Shown: piece after piece, positions 35,580 through 48,237 of the stretch
Layout: every line of letters begins with the position of its first letter
How positions within the stretch are numbered: position 1 is the first letter of the stretch
Assembly (NCBI GenBank): GCA_021029095.1
Contig: JAJOHG010000004.1
Coordinates: 62,001-126,000, forward strand
DNA length: 64,000 nt
Origin: Phellopilus nigrolimitatus
Taxonomy: Eukaryota; Basidiomycota; Agaricomycetes; Hymenochaetales; Hymenochaetaceae
Direction of reading: 5' to 3'
Program-made: the position numbers and the translations under genes
The notes under the pieces: generated by a model
Seen by the model: the letters and a program-made list of their open reading frames with translations, nothing else
The model's database searches: none
What the model was told of the DNA's origin: nothing

Positions 35580-36162
35580 ATGTAAATGTGCGGTGAAGAT
35601 AGGAACCTATTTTCCCGGAGGTCCTCAATTTCTGACTGTAAAGGCGTGGAGTCTTATGTTTAAAATCTCGGCAACAATGTTGCGTTTCTCTTGCAAGTGT
35701 ACGCCATGGATGCTGACGTAAAAATTATGTATGTGCTTTTGCTTTTGTACGCGTCTCTATTTCCAGTGTACCAATGCATTGTTACCTCGGAATCTAAAAT
35801 GGATCAAAGCAAGCTTTCACCTTTTTTATCCTTCGGTCTAAGCGAGTTCATTATCGTGCTAAGTGATGCCTACTCCAGATCCGATACGTTTGATTTTTTT
35901 TCTTCCATCGATGAGGACTACGCGGCACGCCGAAGGTGTATGATTTCAGGTACTCTGATATGCATCTGCTTCCGAGTGAAGCCATCCCGAGGGATCGACG
36001 CGATCGTCAGCCGCGCGTCACCACAATATTTTCAACTCCGCCTGAACGATCGCACCTCAGAGTATTTAGCCTTCTTCCGTGCCCATACTCCGACTCTCGA
36101 ACCGACTTCCACCAGCCCTACTATCCCCTTCAACAATAACAAGACTACCGACATACAACACT
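35580..36162. other. intergenic
   Basis: AT-rich 3' flank of PRMT5 and 5' flank of the GPI-protein gene. CAACAATAACAAG-type A-rich leader sequence lies just before the start codon at 36163. I see no further gene. Confidence 0.5.
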
Positions 36163-37293
36163 ATGAAGTCCTTAATCCTCTTCGCTTTCCTCGCTCTCCT
36201 CACCGCGTCCGCCAATGCCGCTATGGTTATCAATACACCGTGAGTAGAACGCATTTACATAGAAGTTTGGAGAGTGGCTGATACGGTGTTTCGCAGACCG
36301 AGCATTGTGCAGTGCGGTGGGTGCTATTGCCTGCGCACAAACATAGTGACTAGCTAAAGTGTACCCACTCGCAGAGCCTGTGCAGTTCACCTGGTCAGGT
36401 GGCACGCCGCCGTATTACCTATCTCTACTGCCTGGTGAGTTCTCCTTCTTTCATGCTATCTAGTAAAACTCATCAACGGCTTGGTTTTCGGCTCCTGCAT
36501 GACTAGGTGGCAGCGTTAGCGCAGACCCTGTACGTTCTATGCAGATATTCGGGTGGCACGTGGGGCTAACATGTCCCCCATACTCCGATTTGTAGCTTAA
36601 GTCCTTTCCCTCAACCTCAGACACGATGCAGGAGTGGAAAGCGGACATTCCTTCCGGCACCTCGATGTAAGGCAGCCATTTCACTGCCGTCAATGCACCG
36701 AACTCAATCAACCTTTTCTCACCCCGTAGCACGTGCGCTCTAAGGGATTCAACTGGCTCGCAGGTATACTCTGACGCAGTGGCAATTCAGGGAAACTCAG
36801 ATTCGAGGTAAAATTTCGTCCTACTTCTTCGGATCGATTGACAGGAAGCTTGCGGTGGCTAACGACGCAAGTAGCTGCTTGAATACGGCCGTAAACGAGG
36901 CCGTAAACCAAGGCAGCACATCTGCGAGTGGCTCGAGAGGCTCATCGACCGGGTCTGGGTCATCATCCACATCTACGTGGGTCACAATTTATTTTTACCC
37001 TGTTGAGCGGCTTAATTGAATTTGAATTGCACAGTAGTACTTCCTCCAGCCACTCCTCCGGTCACTCCTCCGGCACGTCTTCTGATACCTCTACTAAAAC
37101 ATCCCCTGGTGCCTCTGGCGCTACATCCTCTGGTATTGCGTCTAAAGCAGAGACGAGCAGCACGTCAGCGACTGAGACGGGCTCCTCCTCAGCAAGCTCC
37201 TCTTCCTCGTCGAGCGGAGCCATGAGAGGCACGCCGATGAACGCGTACGGCATTGCAGGTCTGCTAGGTATGGTTGGCGCCGCGCTTTTGTAA
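36163..37293 (+). CDS. secreted Ser/Thr-rich GPI-anchored wall protein (Kre9/Knh1-like N-domain)
   Basis: Exons: 36163-36239, 36297-36316 (20 bases), 36375-36434, 36507-36529 (23 bases), 36596-36666, 36730-36807, 36875-36976 and 37035-37293, all in phase. A signal peptide (MKSLILFAFLALLTASANA) is followed by an Ig-like domain with INTPPSIVQCEPVQFTWSGG, PYYLSLLPGG and ALRDSTGSQVYSDAVAIQGN, which matches the Ser-Thr-rich GPI-anchored family (Kre9/Knh1-type N-domain). A long Ser/Thr linker follows, then a hydrophobic C-terminus (YGIAGLLGMVGAALL) preceded by a small-residue omega-site region. It is probably displayed on the membrane or wall beta-glucan. The eight tiny exons for about 240 residues are noteworthy. 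Confidence 0.85.
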
Positions 37294-37922
37294 GAAATGA
37301 GCGGCTATGGACTTCACACATTCCTGGACTATACATATTGTATCCCGATCAAAGACACGTAAATATGCTTCCGCTCGTTGAACTCGATATTATGCTCCGT
37401 CTCTACGAATATCAGATATTAGTCAAAGATTAGTGCATGCTATTTTATTACATATTTTTTCCGGATATGTGTGCAAACGCGAAGTCGACGCGTCGAGAGA
37501 CGCGTCTATGCGGCCGCGTAAAGATTACGTAACAGCCACTACACGTGTAGTCTAGCGAGAGAAATGGGAACAAACAAGGCAAAGCCTCGTCGGCAGAACC
37601 TCCTCTCTTGCTGCTCGCGTCGACATCCTGGACGACGACGACGTGCAGGACCGTTCCAGAGATACACCCAGCGCGTCGACAATAACCCATCGCGTTCTCA
37701 AGATCCACCACATTAAGTCAGTTTTTTCCCTTCGCGCTTGCACACGCTCAGCCACAACCCGACTAAAATCGGGGCGCGGTTAGAGAATCACGTACAAACA
37801 AACTCTGACTTCTACTTCTATTGTCCGCCTTTCTTCCCTTGACAGGTCACCACACATTCTAAAGAAGCGCCCTTTTACGACAAGCCACTGACGACAAGCT
37901 AACTACGACCAACTCGGTTCAA
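37294..37922. other. intergenic
   Basis: The stretch contains near-palindromic GTCGACGCGTCGAGAGACGCGTC around 37483 and CT-rich leader sequence before 37923. I see no gene. Confidence 0.5.
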
Positions 37923-40900
37923 ATGACAGACGTTGAAGCGATACCGGTTGCAGTACCGGACCCGATGGGTACACTTGAGGAGAAGGCGCGCAACGCGCTG
38001 GCGGTCGAGGACGCCGCTGATGTAGCCACGAAGAGTTTCGAGGAGTTCGAGACGCGTTCGCTCTTGGAGAACACAGAGATTGAAGAGAAAGGGGCGGAGG
38101 ATGCATCAAGTGATGAGAGCGGCGACGTTGTGGCTGATACTCCGGCATGTTCAGAAAACGTCGATGTCGTGGATGTCTCTCCTGTGAAAGCTACCGATGA
38201 GCCAGCGGAGGTTGCGGAGGTTGAGGTACGCGTTTAATTTTCCATTTTTTCAACGAGTCATCTCAGATTTCCTCTTTCGTGTCTTGTTACAGACCCTAAC
38301 GAATGGAGACGTTATGGCTAAAACTGAGGCCGAAACTGAAGCTCCTGAACCTATCGACGAAGCCGTTGACGGTTCTGCTATCAAGCCAGTTGTCGAAGAG
38401 GAATCTGTAACCGAATTTATTATCGAGGAAGTGGCTGAAGATGAAATTCCCACTGTTGATGAGTCAGTCGACTCTGAGAAGAAAGATGTTATTGAGGTTT
38501 GTGGCTTTTCACGCGTTCGTCTTTCAAACACGACGTTCATGATGTTGACATTTTTCTCTACTACTTCTTGTATCCAGGAACTTTCCCTTGCGCAAGAACC
38601 TGTGGCTGCAGCTGCAACTGACCAGGCGAAAGAGCAGGAAGATGAGACAGGAGCTACTACGACCCCTGTGGAAACCACTGTGCCCGAACCGGTCGAAACC
38701 CCTAAGGAGGAATCAGTGAGTACAGAGCCTGTTACTTTTTCTGCGGAAGCTACAGAGGAGGAAGATGCTATTCTGGTAATTGTCTTTCAACACATTCTAC
38801 ATGCGAAAGGAAATATACTAAATGAGGATCGTCGGCACAGGAACCTACTACCTCTCACGAAAGCGCGCAGTCTGAGGATGTCGCCGAAGATGCCAGCAAG
38901 GAGGATGAACCCACTGAGGTTGAGGAGCTCGCTCAGGATGAAGAACTCGCCAATGCCGAAGACAATGCAAAGGACGAGGAGATTCTCAAAGATGAAGAGC
39001 CCACCGAGACCGACGTCTCTCCTTCTGAACCCATCCCAGAGTCCGTTGCAGCTGCCGACGCTGTTGAAGAAGAAGTCGAGACCCTTGAGGAGACCAAAGT
39101 TGACGCTGCGACTGACGCTGCGACTGACGATGCTGCTAAAGAGCTCGCATCTTCTCCAGACCAGGAACCAGAAGATGTCGCGGAAGTTGAAGTGGCAAAG
39201 ACTTACGAGCTTTCTCACGCGCACGAGAATGACGAGGTTGAGGTCGACCAGCCGACGGAGGCGGAGATCGCGGCGGCAATTGAGACGAACGACGTGGAAG
39301 GCTCTACTCCGGAGGTAGAGGCAGCTGCTGATGCGGCTGAATCAGTTGAGGCAGAGGTTAGCAATTTCTCTTGCATACTAAGTGCATGCTACTCATTCAC
39401 CTGCCATGGTTTGTTCTCACAGACCACGATTGATACCACCAGTGTCGCTAGTGCACCAGCCCCAACGGAATCCGAGCCGGAATCCATCGACTCAATCCCG
39501 ACGGAGACGCTGTCCTCGTCCGCTGTACTAGAGGAGCAAACAGCAATATCCATCCCCAGCGACATTGAAGCCAAGGCTGGAGAAGAACCGGAAGAAGAGC
39601 CTGAAACTCCGGCAGCGAGTACTGAGGACCTTGCAGCTGGGCCAGCATTGTCATCATCGGCGCTGGCACCAGCCGCAGATGAGATCGCCGAAGCCCAAGA
39701 CGAGCCTTCCGCGGAGTTCGTTGCCGACGCATTAGAAGAGAACGAAGTCGACACCAAAGCGTCAGAAGACGCTGATGTTGAGCATATCGAGAAGGTCGCT
39801 TTTGAACCCACTGATGTCGCTGCGCCTGGCGATGCTCCTGTCGACTCGGCCGTCGAGGTGGAGGAGAAAGTGTCGCTGTTACCTGCAGGTGTTTCTCTTG
39901 GAGATGTGGCTCCTATTGGCGAGACTGTCGCTTGTGCCTTGAATGAAACGGATGAAGTCACATCAGAGGCTCCGGCAGAGGATGCCGTTGAAATGGCTGA
40001 TGTTGACACCGAGGAAACTACGGCTACTCTTCCTCCCGCTGATATTCAAGATGAGACTCTTGCCAGTGCTGTTGAAGAGGTCGTCCCTGCGAAGGACGAC
40101 ATAGCTGATCCGGAGGCGGAGTCTGTTGTCGCGAATGCGGAGGCTGATGGTCTGGACAGCACAGAGGCTCTTACTCCCGCTGTCGACGTGCCTTCCGATG
40201 ACCTTGTCGCCGAGGTACCAGAAGAAGCTGCTACGGATGCTCTTGCAGATGTATCCGTCGCAGAGGATATTGAACAAGTCAGCGCTCCCGGCCCTGCTGA
40301 GGCGGTCCCCGAACTTACAGAGGAGGTTGCTATCGAGGATGATGCGCCCAGGCGGCTGGTCGAGTCTCCTCCTGCTCCCGAAGAGATTGTTGATGCGATT
40401 GAACACGTGGAGACGTCCACCGAGGCTTTCGCAGAAGCTAATGATGCGTCTGTGGACGTAGTAACAGCTGTTGAAGAGGCTACGAGTGTGGAGCCTGAGC
40501 TGAAGGAGCCCGTCGCTGAAGAGGAATTGCAGGTCGAGCCCGAGCAGACGCTTGCTGAGATTCAGCCCGAAGAAACCATAGAACTTAACCCTATTGATGT
40601 TTCGGAGACAGTATCTACCGCCGAACCCTCCGCAGAGCCGAAGTCAGATGTCACTGAGGACGTTGTGGAAGAGCTCGGAATCTCTTCTGAGGATGCGGAA
40701 GAGCCAGCGCCTATTGTTGAGCCTGCTTCCGAACCAACGGAGCAGATCATGATTGTGGACGCGACAGTCGACGCAATGGAAACACCAGCAGAGGAGGTTC
40801 TCACGTCCGCCAGTGAAATTGTAGAAGATGCCCCACTAGTTGGTGCAACCGAACTCATTCCCGAGATTGTGAAAGATGCGAACGCCGCGGGCACAGATGA

Positions 40901-43900
40901 GCATGTCCTTTATGCAACGTCGGAGCCTGCTGAGCTTGAAAAGTCGGAGGCCGAGACGACGATCGAGGCACCGGGCGAGGAGAGCATCGAGCAAGACCTC
41001 AAAGCTGAAACTGCTCAAGAAGTGACAGTCTTGGAGGAAGCAAGTGAAGCTGAAGTAATGGTTAAGGATGAGACTGTTGAAGAAAGCGTTCTTACGGCTT
41101 CTACTATACCTGAGGACTTCGCAGACATTGAACACGAAATACCGACTTCCACGGCCGAAACCGAAGTGCAGGAGCCATTTGAGGAACGTGTGGCGGTCGT
41201 GACTGAGGCTTTCGAGGTCTCCCAAGATCTGGAAAATGTTGTTGGAGGCTCAGTATCCGTGGATGAGCATATCAAGCTTGTTGAAGAAGACAGCGAGTCT
41301 GTAGCTGCACCAGGGGACGAAGTCAAGTTCACAGCTGAGCGGGAGGATGAAGACAAAGGAGATGTTGCAGGAGACCACGTGCCCTCGACCGTACAACATG
41401 CTGCATTGACTGAGCTCGTGGAAGATCCAGGCCATCAGGAATCGGATTTAATAGAAGCCGAGGAGCCTGTATCCCTCGTGGTGGAAGAACCTGAAGCAGT
41501 GCAAACGGATGAGAGAACGATCGATGCAAAGCCTGAGGTCGTGACCATCGAAGGACTTTTCTCCAAGGAGATTCCTACAACGCTTTCTGAGTTGTCTGTT
41601 CCCGACGTTCATGTTGAGCTGCCTACACCTTCAACGAAGTTATTTGAGCTTGATGAAGACGTCCTGGGGGATGAAGCGCCTGACATTTCGCTTGAAAGGA
41701 GGTTCGCTGCAGCGATCGGGGTCTCGCCCGAGCAGTTCACTCTACCTATGCAGGAAAGCTCTGAGCCCATTGCTTCGGAGGAAGATTCTGTGGCCCCCAC
41801 GGAAGCCAAAGAAGTGCAGCTCCAAGTCAGCGATGACGAAGCAAAGAAGGACGTTCTATCCGAAGAGGAGGCAAGTCTTATAATTTTACTGTTACATTGC
41901 GAGAATCAATTGTAACCAACTATTATCAGGTACCCGAGAAGCCTTACGAAATGTCTTCAACTGAAGAGCAGGAGGAAAAGACAGATGTTGTTACCTCTGC
42001 CGCAAGCTTATCTGTCGGTCCAAAAGTCACGGACGCTCCAGAGAGGCCTAAGTCTCCTTGGACCCCTTCGTACTCAGTGACTACTCAAGGTCCTGGCATT
42101 TCCGATCCGTCCATGGACACTGATGAAGAAGACGTTGCGGAAGACATCTCTGAGTCGAAGCTTGGTAAGACTAGTATTGTGGACCATGCTCAGGCGACGC
42201 GAGAAGGCCAGGTCAATTCTGTAGTGGAGGAAGCAATGCCATCTGCGTCAAAGTCTGAGCAGCAGCAACAAGAGGCAGAAAACGTGTTAATCACAGCTCC
42301 TCAAGATGCTTTCGATACAGAAGAACCGAATGACTCGACAGAAGTTGAACGTCCGAAATCCCCGTACCCACCTTCGTACTCTGTCACGCAGATGGGCCCC
42401 GGCGAACCGGATGAACCTCAAGACAGTGAGGCTGGCGTCGATGATTCCGAAGCAGATCTCCAGGCGTCCAACGTCTCGGAAAACTCCTTATCGTTACAGC
42501 TGGGAGTCCCATCGTCAGGCAATGAGCTAGTGGATGGTGTGGTGTCTGAAGCATCTAGCAACGTTCCTGAGGCTCCTTTGAGCCCGAGGTCTGATCTGGG
42601 TATCTTGACACCCGGCTTCGACACGCGGTCAGAAGTCTCTGATGCTAGCCACGAACCGATCGCCCCGAACTCACCTAGGGGTGATCCCGATGGGACGTCC
42701 CTTGCGGACTCAGATATCAAGACACCAATTGTCATCGGTTCTAAAGTTGAAACGTCTGAGCAAGGCCTACCAGTGGACGCTCTAATAACTCCACTTCAAA
42801 CGCCACTTCTTTTGACGGCGCAGAACAGCACGACTGAGCATGAGTTCGCAGAGTCCGGTGACGAGACATTCAGTGCGCTTACGGAGGCTGCAAATTCAGC
42901 CTTTGGGGACGTGGAGTCAAACTTCCTAGGCTCGACATCAGGTTCGGTGAGTAGCGTTCTCTTCCGCAATTCCGTTTTCTTTTTCGCTAATTCGATTTTC
43001 ACCATAGTGGGTGCAGGGAAACCGACATGGAAGGCTCCTCTCATGAAAACTTCAGTCTAGGTACCAAGTTTTGAGTCTGATCTTTCAGCCTCGGACGTGA
43101 AATCTATCGACTCTCATCCCGACGTGGACATCTCAAAGAAATTTGTAGCGACTAACTTAGAGACGTCTCCAGTTATTGTTGCACATCCTAGTGGCGATGC
43201 TACCATTGGAAGTGATCCGGAGGTGGTTGGCTTTGTCTCTTCGCAGAAGAAAGATCTATTGAATGGCGCCTCGGAGCTCACAACCATCCGTGACGAAAGT
43301 ATGCAGGGTGATCCTTTGGACGGCCTTCCTGACATTTCTGTCTCAGCGCTGGCCATGCCCCGACTTGATGTTACAAGCGTGGCCACGGAAGTCCAACAGG
43401 GAGAGCTACCCACTGATCTCTCACTCAGCGCAGACAAGACACACATGGAAGTGCATCTATCGGATTCAGCATCTCGTCACACGGAAATGGCCGCGACAAC
43501 TTCCGGCGTCGAGACCTTGACATTGAAGATGCCCGAAGTGGACGTCTTGGAAGGATCAGAAATTGATTCCTTCGATCCTTTAGACGAAGAAACTGCAGCG
43601 CATCTGTCTAACAAATCTCCGAGTCCTGTAGGGTCCATCACTCGTACATCGTCAGATACTGGTGGGAGACCGTTAAGTGTCACGCATGCTCTTGCACTGA
43701 AAACATTCCCATCCGCTTTCGCTCCCGCGAATAACTCAACCACTGATGATCTATCAGCGCCGGAAAAACCGAGGTATTTTTTTATCTTTTAAGCAGACAT
43801 ATTGAATTAAGGACCAAGTCTTCTGTTCTCAGGGCTGCATCAATGGTTGAAAGCAACGAGCTTTCGCCGCCAACGCCTCGTCGGCGTCTCGAATCGACTA

Positions 43901-44100
43901 CGTCCACGTTGTATTTCCCTGGGGGATGGGTCACATCTCCCAGTCATCACGAACGTCCATCACTTGAAGTAGCCACTGGTGAATTCAGCAAGCCTCTAGT
44001 AGAGGGAGGCCCGGCCGCGGTGGTCGCACCAGCAACTCCGATTGCGAAGTTGCCGCCAACGGACGAAGAAGAGAAGAAATGGCGGTGTGTTATAATGTAA
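37923..44100 (+). CDS. giant acidic, probably disordered protein with C-terminal CaaX box
   Basis: Eight exons: 37923-38225, 38293-38496, 38578-38775, 38841-39356, 39423-41870, 41930-about 42947, 43061-43773 and 43833-44100, about 1,890 residues. The first 1,200 residues are almost entirely Glu/Asp/Ala/Val/Ser/Thr/Pro, with no globular domain visible. Near residues 1250-1400 a motif occurs twice: RPKSPWTPSYSVTTQGPG and RPKSPYPPSYSVTQMGPG. The C-terminal part has several Ser/Pro phosphosite-like stretches, TPRRRLESTTSTLYFPGGW and the end KKWRCVIM, a farnesylation-type CaaX box. I recognise no named family. A membrane-tethered acidic scaffold is an inference from composition and the CaaX box. 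One intron (41871-41929) has a GC donor with full consensus GCAAGT. A 113-base intron at about 42948-43060 might hide a further small exon. Confidence 0.8.
41871..41929 (+). other. GC-AG intron with consensus GCAAGT donor
   Basis: The donor reads GAG|GCAAGTC and the acceptor TTATCAG|GTA. Both flanking exons are phase 0. Reading through without splicing meets a stop after 14 codons. Confidence 0.8.
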
Positions 44101-44910
44101 ACCCAACGCTCCCAGGATTTGCTTTTAGAATTATGATTTACGATCTTCACGTATATTTCTTCCAACCTTCTTACCATTACGACTTTGTTAACGAGTTAAT
44201 TTTCTTTTCTTGGAGATTATAGTTCTTCCGATTGTCTCAAGCAGCACCACTCCGGAATATCATCACATGCATTCTTGCTTTCTATCTCTAATTCCGATCC
44301 ATATTTTTTTCTTTTCCTGTCTGTCCAACATATTAAATTGATTTCTTAACGAAATTTCCACGGGAGAATCGTCCTGTGGGGTAAACTGTGCATGAACTCG
44401 GACTGCACGGTGTCAAGTGTTGAAAACGAAGATTAACTTATTTCTGCCTCATTTAATTGCGTTGAACCAGGCGGTGCATTGGTTTCCACAATTCAGTAAT
44501 CTCGCTAACACTTACCTCTGCTTCCTTAGATTTTGCAGTGCTCCTCGCGCGTGAAGCAGTAAGCCCGTTCAGATTCTCCAAACTAGTGATGATCACTCAG
44601 CAGACTCTGTATCACACACGCTTGTAGCTGTGCTTTTTCTTCTCAGTGATCACTTCAAAAAAGCAAATTTCTTTCGTCATGAAGTTCGAGGCTTCCGCGT
44701 TTGCATAGCAAATACTAATACCTCCACTTAGTATGTCAGCTTCGGATGTCAGCTGTTCTCATATGCATGCACTGCCTGTTACTGAATGCAACTGCAGAGT
44801 TTCCTTATAATGAAAAATGCAAGCATCGAACTGCATAAAAGGCCAGCCGAATCGTCTCGGTCCCCCTCCAATGCTCAGCTTCTTTCACCGCTGTCTGCTA
44901 CTTAACATCT
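44101..44910. other. intergenic, AT-rich
   Basis: Long T-rich and A-rich runs and no coding signal: 3' flank of the acidic-protein gene and promoter of the next gene. Confidence 0.5.
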
Positions 44911-46080
44911 ATGGCAGACCACGAGGTCTACGCTCAACAGATGTTCTCAATGAGAAGGGGCCTTGGTCTCCTCGAACCGAACCCTGCTGTTCATCAGTTT
45001 GACAGGGTCCGCGTAGGGGACGTTGGCTACGTCGAATTTGGCTCCTTGTATCGACTCTTCAATGTCTTTTATGATTCTGACCATGAAATCAATTCCTATG
45101 GAGTGCCTGATGATTTCGAACCCTTGCCACTGAACAGACAAGAAGTTTCTACGAGGGAACCCCTGATGCCCGGAGTTAGAAAATCGACTGGTGTTCGTCG
45201 AGTAGGCGTCGAAGCTTGCGCAACCGGGTAAGCTGGTTTGACACAGCATTGCTTGCTCGAGCGCTCATTTCAAGCGTTATGGAGAGTCGCGATGGAGCCA
45301 GGTGCTAAAGTCAAACTCGTTTGTGAAAGCCGTCAAGGAGCTGCTCTGATCACCAAAAACTTCATAAAGTGCGAGGATGCGGTGCGCATGAAAGCAATGA
45401 AGGACTACATAGGAAAGAACTGCGATTCTTGGCATAAATTTGCAATTTCAGAAGGAAGAGACATTCAACTCCACGATCTTATTTTAGTCACTGGGTGCGA
45501 CCTGACCACCGATTGGGCGATGGCGACATTCAACGAACGGTCCAGTGGAGTTGAAGTTAGCTTCGAGGTTGGGGGCCCTGTTGCTTCAGCCGGCTTTTCG
45601 ATCTGGGGGGAATGGAGCTCGACAGTTGATATCCCGTATCGCTGTGGTCCAATTTTGACTAATTCCGCACTTAAGTCACCGCTGACGGAGCAGTTTAATC
45701 AATGTGTCTTTATCAGAGGCTTCCGGAAAGCCAGGCGTCTGCCTTGGTTTAAGAAACTCTACGCAGCAGCAGAACCGAAAGACTTCGACGGGGAGCCTTC
45801 TTCATCGGATTTCAGTCTGACAAGGGAAATCGAAAATCTCGGAGAACCAAGAAGCGATACCTTCGCAGTACGTCTGCTTCTCAAATCGTTGCGTGCCGAA
45901 AACACCCTCTTCATTTTGCTTCTTCCCGGATAGGATATTTACAACATATTTTGGCATCACGTTTTCCACGTAAGTCGAGTCAATCGAGACAAACCAAGTC
46001 ATTATTCAATTACTGAACAGACCACTGACGTCGACGAGATGGTCGTGCATGACAATGATATTATTGCTCTAATTCCTGAG
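44911..46080 (+). CDS. uncharacterised Agaricomycete-type protein
   Basis: Exon 1 (44911 to about 45229) begins MADHEVYAQQMFSMRRGLG and contains VRVGDVGYVEFGSLYRLFNV and YGVPDDFEPLPLN. Exon 2 (from about 45302) contains AKVKLVCESRQGAALITKN, YIGKNCDSWHKFAISEGR, LILVTGCDLTTDWAMATF, then RCGPILTNS and FIRGFRKARRL. Further short exons give VHDNDIIALIPE. This order (VGDVGY..., YGVP..F.PL, GAAL, SWY/HKFA, LVTGCD) resembles a large family of proteins of unknown function that I associate with mushroom genomes; that is recollection, not a search. A one-base excess at the first donor (ACCGGGTAAG) is needed to keep frame. I cannot place the 3' end or say whether the exons to 46.7 kb belong here or to the Smr gene. 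Confidence 0.55.
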
Positions 46081-46093
46081 GTATGCACTTGTA

Positions 46094-46109
46094 TTTTTTT
46101 TTTTTTTTT
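46094..46109. repeat. T16 tract inside an intron
   Basis: A run of about sixteen T lies in the intron that starts after IALIPE. It probably acts as the polypyrimidine tract and is length-unstable. Confidence 0.75.
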
Positions 46110-46137
46110 CGAAAAAAGTTGGGCTGACGACACACAG

Positions 46138-47266
46138 GACTCCGACAATATCATAACCGATTTGGCTCAGGCGCTCGCTGAACAGACTGATTTGGGCACA
46201 ACGGAACAGCCAAGCCTTAGCGCAAATTTTAAGGAGTTCCTTGCAGACACGGAGTTGTCTTCACGACCCGCAGGGCTTAGACTGTATGTCCGCTCAACAG
46301 AACAAATAAATCATATCTCTGGTCGATCATCGAATGTGAGTAACGGTGGATTTTGTTTTCTGTCTTTGAATGTTGATTGTCGGATGTACCAGAAAACACG
46401 AACAGGCAGTCTCTCAGGTCCTCGTAGCGGAAAATGGGAAGGCTTTGCTGAATACCCGATGTCAATTTTGCCTTTGCACGGTATGTCAAGCTCGCTCGAA
46501 AATAACGATAACGAGACGTTGATCTCTTTGGTTGAACTATATTTGTATTTTGACTTCCACGCTCTACAGACGAGTCTTCGCATCCTACAAACAGCGTCAC
46601 CTGTCGAGGAGTTCCAGACACAGCTAGAGAAGAAGCGTCTTGAAATCATAAAAGACTTGCCTCTCGACGAGGATGACAGTTCTCATACTTCTGAATTCAG
46701 CATGCGCTACGGAAACTGATGGAGTTTTTGGAGAACGATATCGCGAGTTAGCACATGTCACAAGAAATCCTGCGAAGAGCCACCATCGAGAACTCGCGGC
46801 GTGCTTACCGATCAGGCTAGGAGGGCCGTGGCTAGACAGGTATGACAATTGCCTTTCGATTTATCTGGTTAATGAACTGACGATTTTCTTTAAGCTGAGC
46901 GAGGAGTCCAAGGTCCATGAAGAGAGATCGCGAGAATACAACGCCCTCGCCGCGGCAGAAATATTTGCTTTCTACAATCATAAGGGATCCTCTTCGTTGG
47001 AGAACTTCTCGCGATGCGATCTTCACGGATTACACGTCGATGAGGCGATGAAGTACGCCCAGAACCACCTTATAACGTGCCGGAACGCTGGGGTCGATAA
47101 GACAATGCTCATCGTCGGGGAGGGTTCTCAAAGCCAGGCGGGAGGTGCAAGGATCAAACCCGCAATAATGCAGATGGTGACTGGGGCAAGAGGTGTAATA
47201 GCCTGTGTGGACGAGAAGGACGAGGGCTGTATCGTTGTAGAATTAACCAGGGGACATACCTGTTAA
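46138..47266 (+). CDS. Smr-domain protein, 5' end uncertain
   Basis: The 3' exon (about 46895-47266) reads LSEESKVHEERSREYNALAA (DUF1771-like helix), then FSRCDLHGLHVDEAMKYAQN, MLIVGEGSQSQAGGARIKPA and a final beta strand. LDLHG...VGxG...IKP is the Smr domain, a nuclease-like fold found in MutS2 and in eukaryotic mRNA-surveillance proteins such as Cue2/N4BP2. The exon before it ends RRATIENSRRAYRS, giving the expected DUF1771 helix. One extra G near 46817 must be removed to run on to ARRAVARQ. Upstream pieces from 46138 (DSDNIITDLAQALAEQTDLG and later) may be its N-terminal exons or the tail of the preceding gene. Confidence 0.62.
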
Positions 47267-47860
47267 GTCTGGCTTTGGTCTGTTGTTTTGGTATGCTTTC
47301 CCAGACAAGTTTCTTGATTCATATTCTTCTCATGGACGGTCTGTGCGCAGATCTATGTCGAGTTTTTATCTCATAGCACGTCGAGCTCGGAAAATGGACT
47401 CGCAGTCTAATTTTCTTTGGGTATAATAAAAATTTATGGAGTGCACAATTTGTCTTGCTCGCCGGTTCTTGGACCTGATTATGCTGCTCGGATTTTATGC
47501 ACCGGCAGGAATATGCATGTAGTTGAAACTTTCTTGTGTAAGATAAAATTAACTTTCCTATATATCGTAGTCGCCACTCCGCACGTTGTAGGTTTACATC
47601 GGTCCCAGCGTCGTCGATCTCGTTTGTACTTCATTCTTGCTTTCTTAATTGCATCTTTCCTCTCTCATTTTATTACTTGCGATTCTGTCAGTTTGAAGAC
47701 AGGCTCGGATCATGCGTACTTTGAAATATTTGCAAGCAACCGTCGCGTGCACGTGCCACGCAAGCAGCTCCAACGGTTCCAAGCGAACGAGACAAAAAAG
47801 CAATTTCTATTCGTTATAGCTAGTGAAACACAACAAGATCAAGCGTCGTGCGCAGAGATG

Positions 47861-47935
47861 AGATAGAGACAGAGACAGAGATAGAAAGACAGAATAGAGA
47901 TAGAGATAGGGATAGGGATAGTAGGAATAGAGATA
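47861..47935. repeat. GAGACA / GATAGA / GGGATA tandem repeat
   Basis: A 75-base purine-rich array passes from GATAGAGACAGAGACAGAGAT units to GATAGAGATAGGGATAGGGATAG units. Confidence 0.9.
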
Positions 47936-48203
47936 ACTGAGAAAGCAAGACAGGCAGCGTATTGTACATGTACAAGTTCGTTCGTTCGTTTGTGGTAGAG
48001 ATAATGTTAAAAGCGACAAGGACAGGGGCAGAAAGCGCGCGGAGCGCGAGACGTACTGTACATGCATACAGCGACGATCGTACACGTACACCACCCCCGT
48101 ACATATTTGGTACAGAGTCCGTGGCAACAGCTAGGCGGGTCGCGTCGTGTATAGGGAGAGGAACGTCCGGGGTTCGGAGACTGAAAAAGATAGGAAATAG
48201 AGC

Positions 48204-48237
48204 AGAGGAGAGGAGAGGAGAGGAGAGGAGAGAGGAG
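48204..48237. repeat. GAGGA pentamer repeat
   Basis: Six or so consecutive GAGGA/GGAGA units make a pure purine tract. Confidence 0.9.

Noticed and set aside
38821..39318. Lys/Arg/Ser-rich plus-strand frame
   Set aside because: It is the +1 frame of the acidic exon 38841-39356; GAA/GAG codons read out of frame give basic residues.
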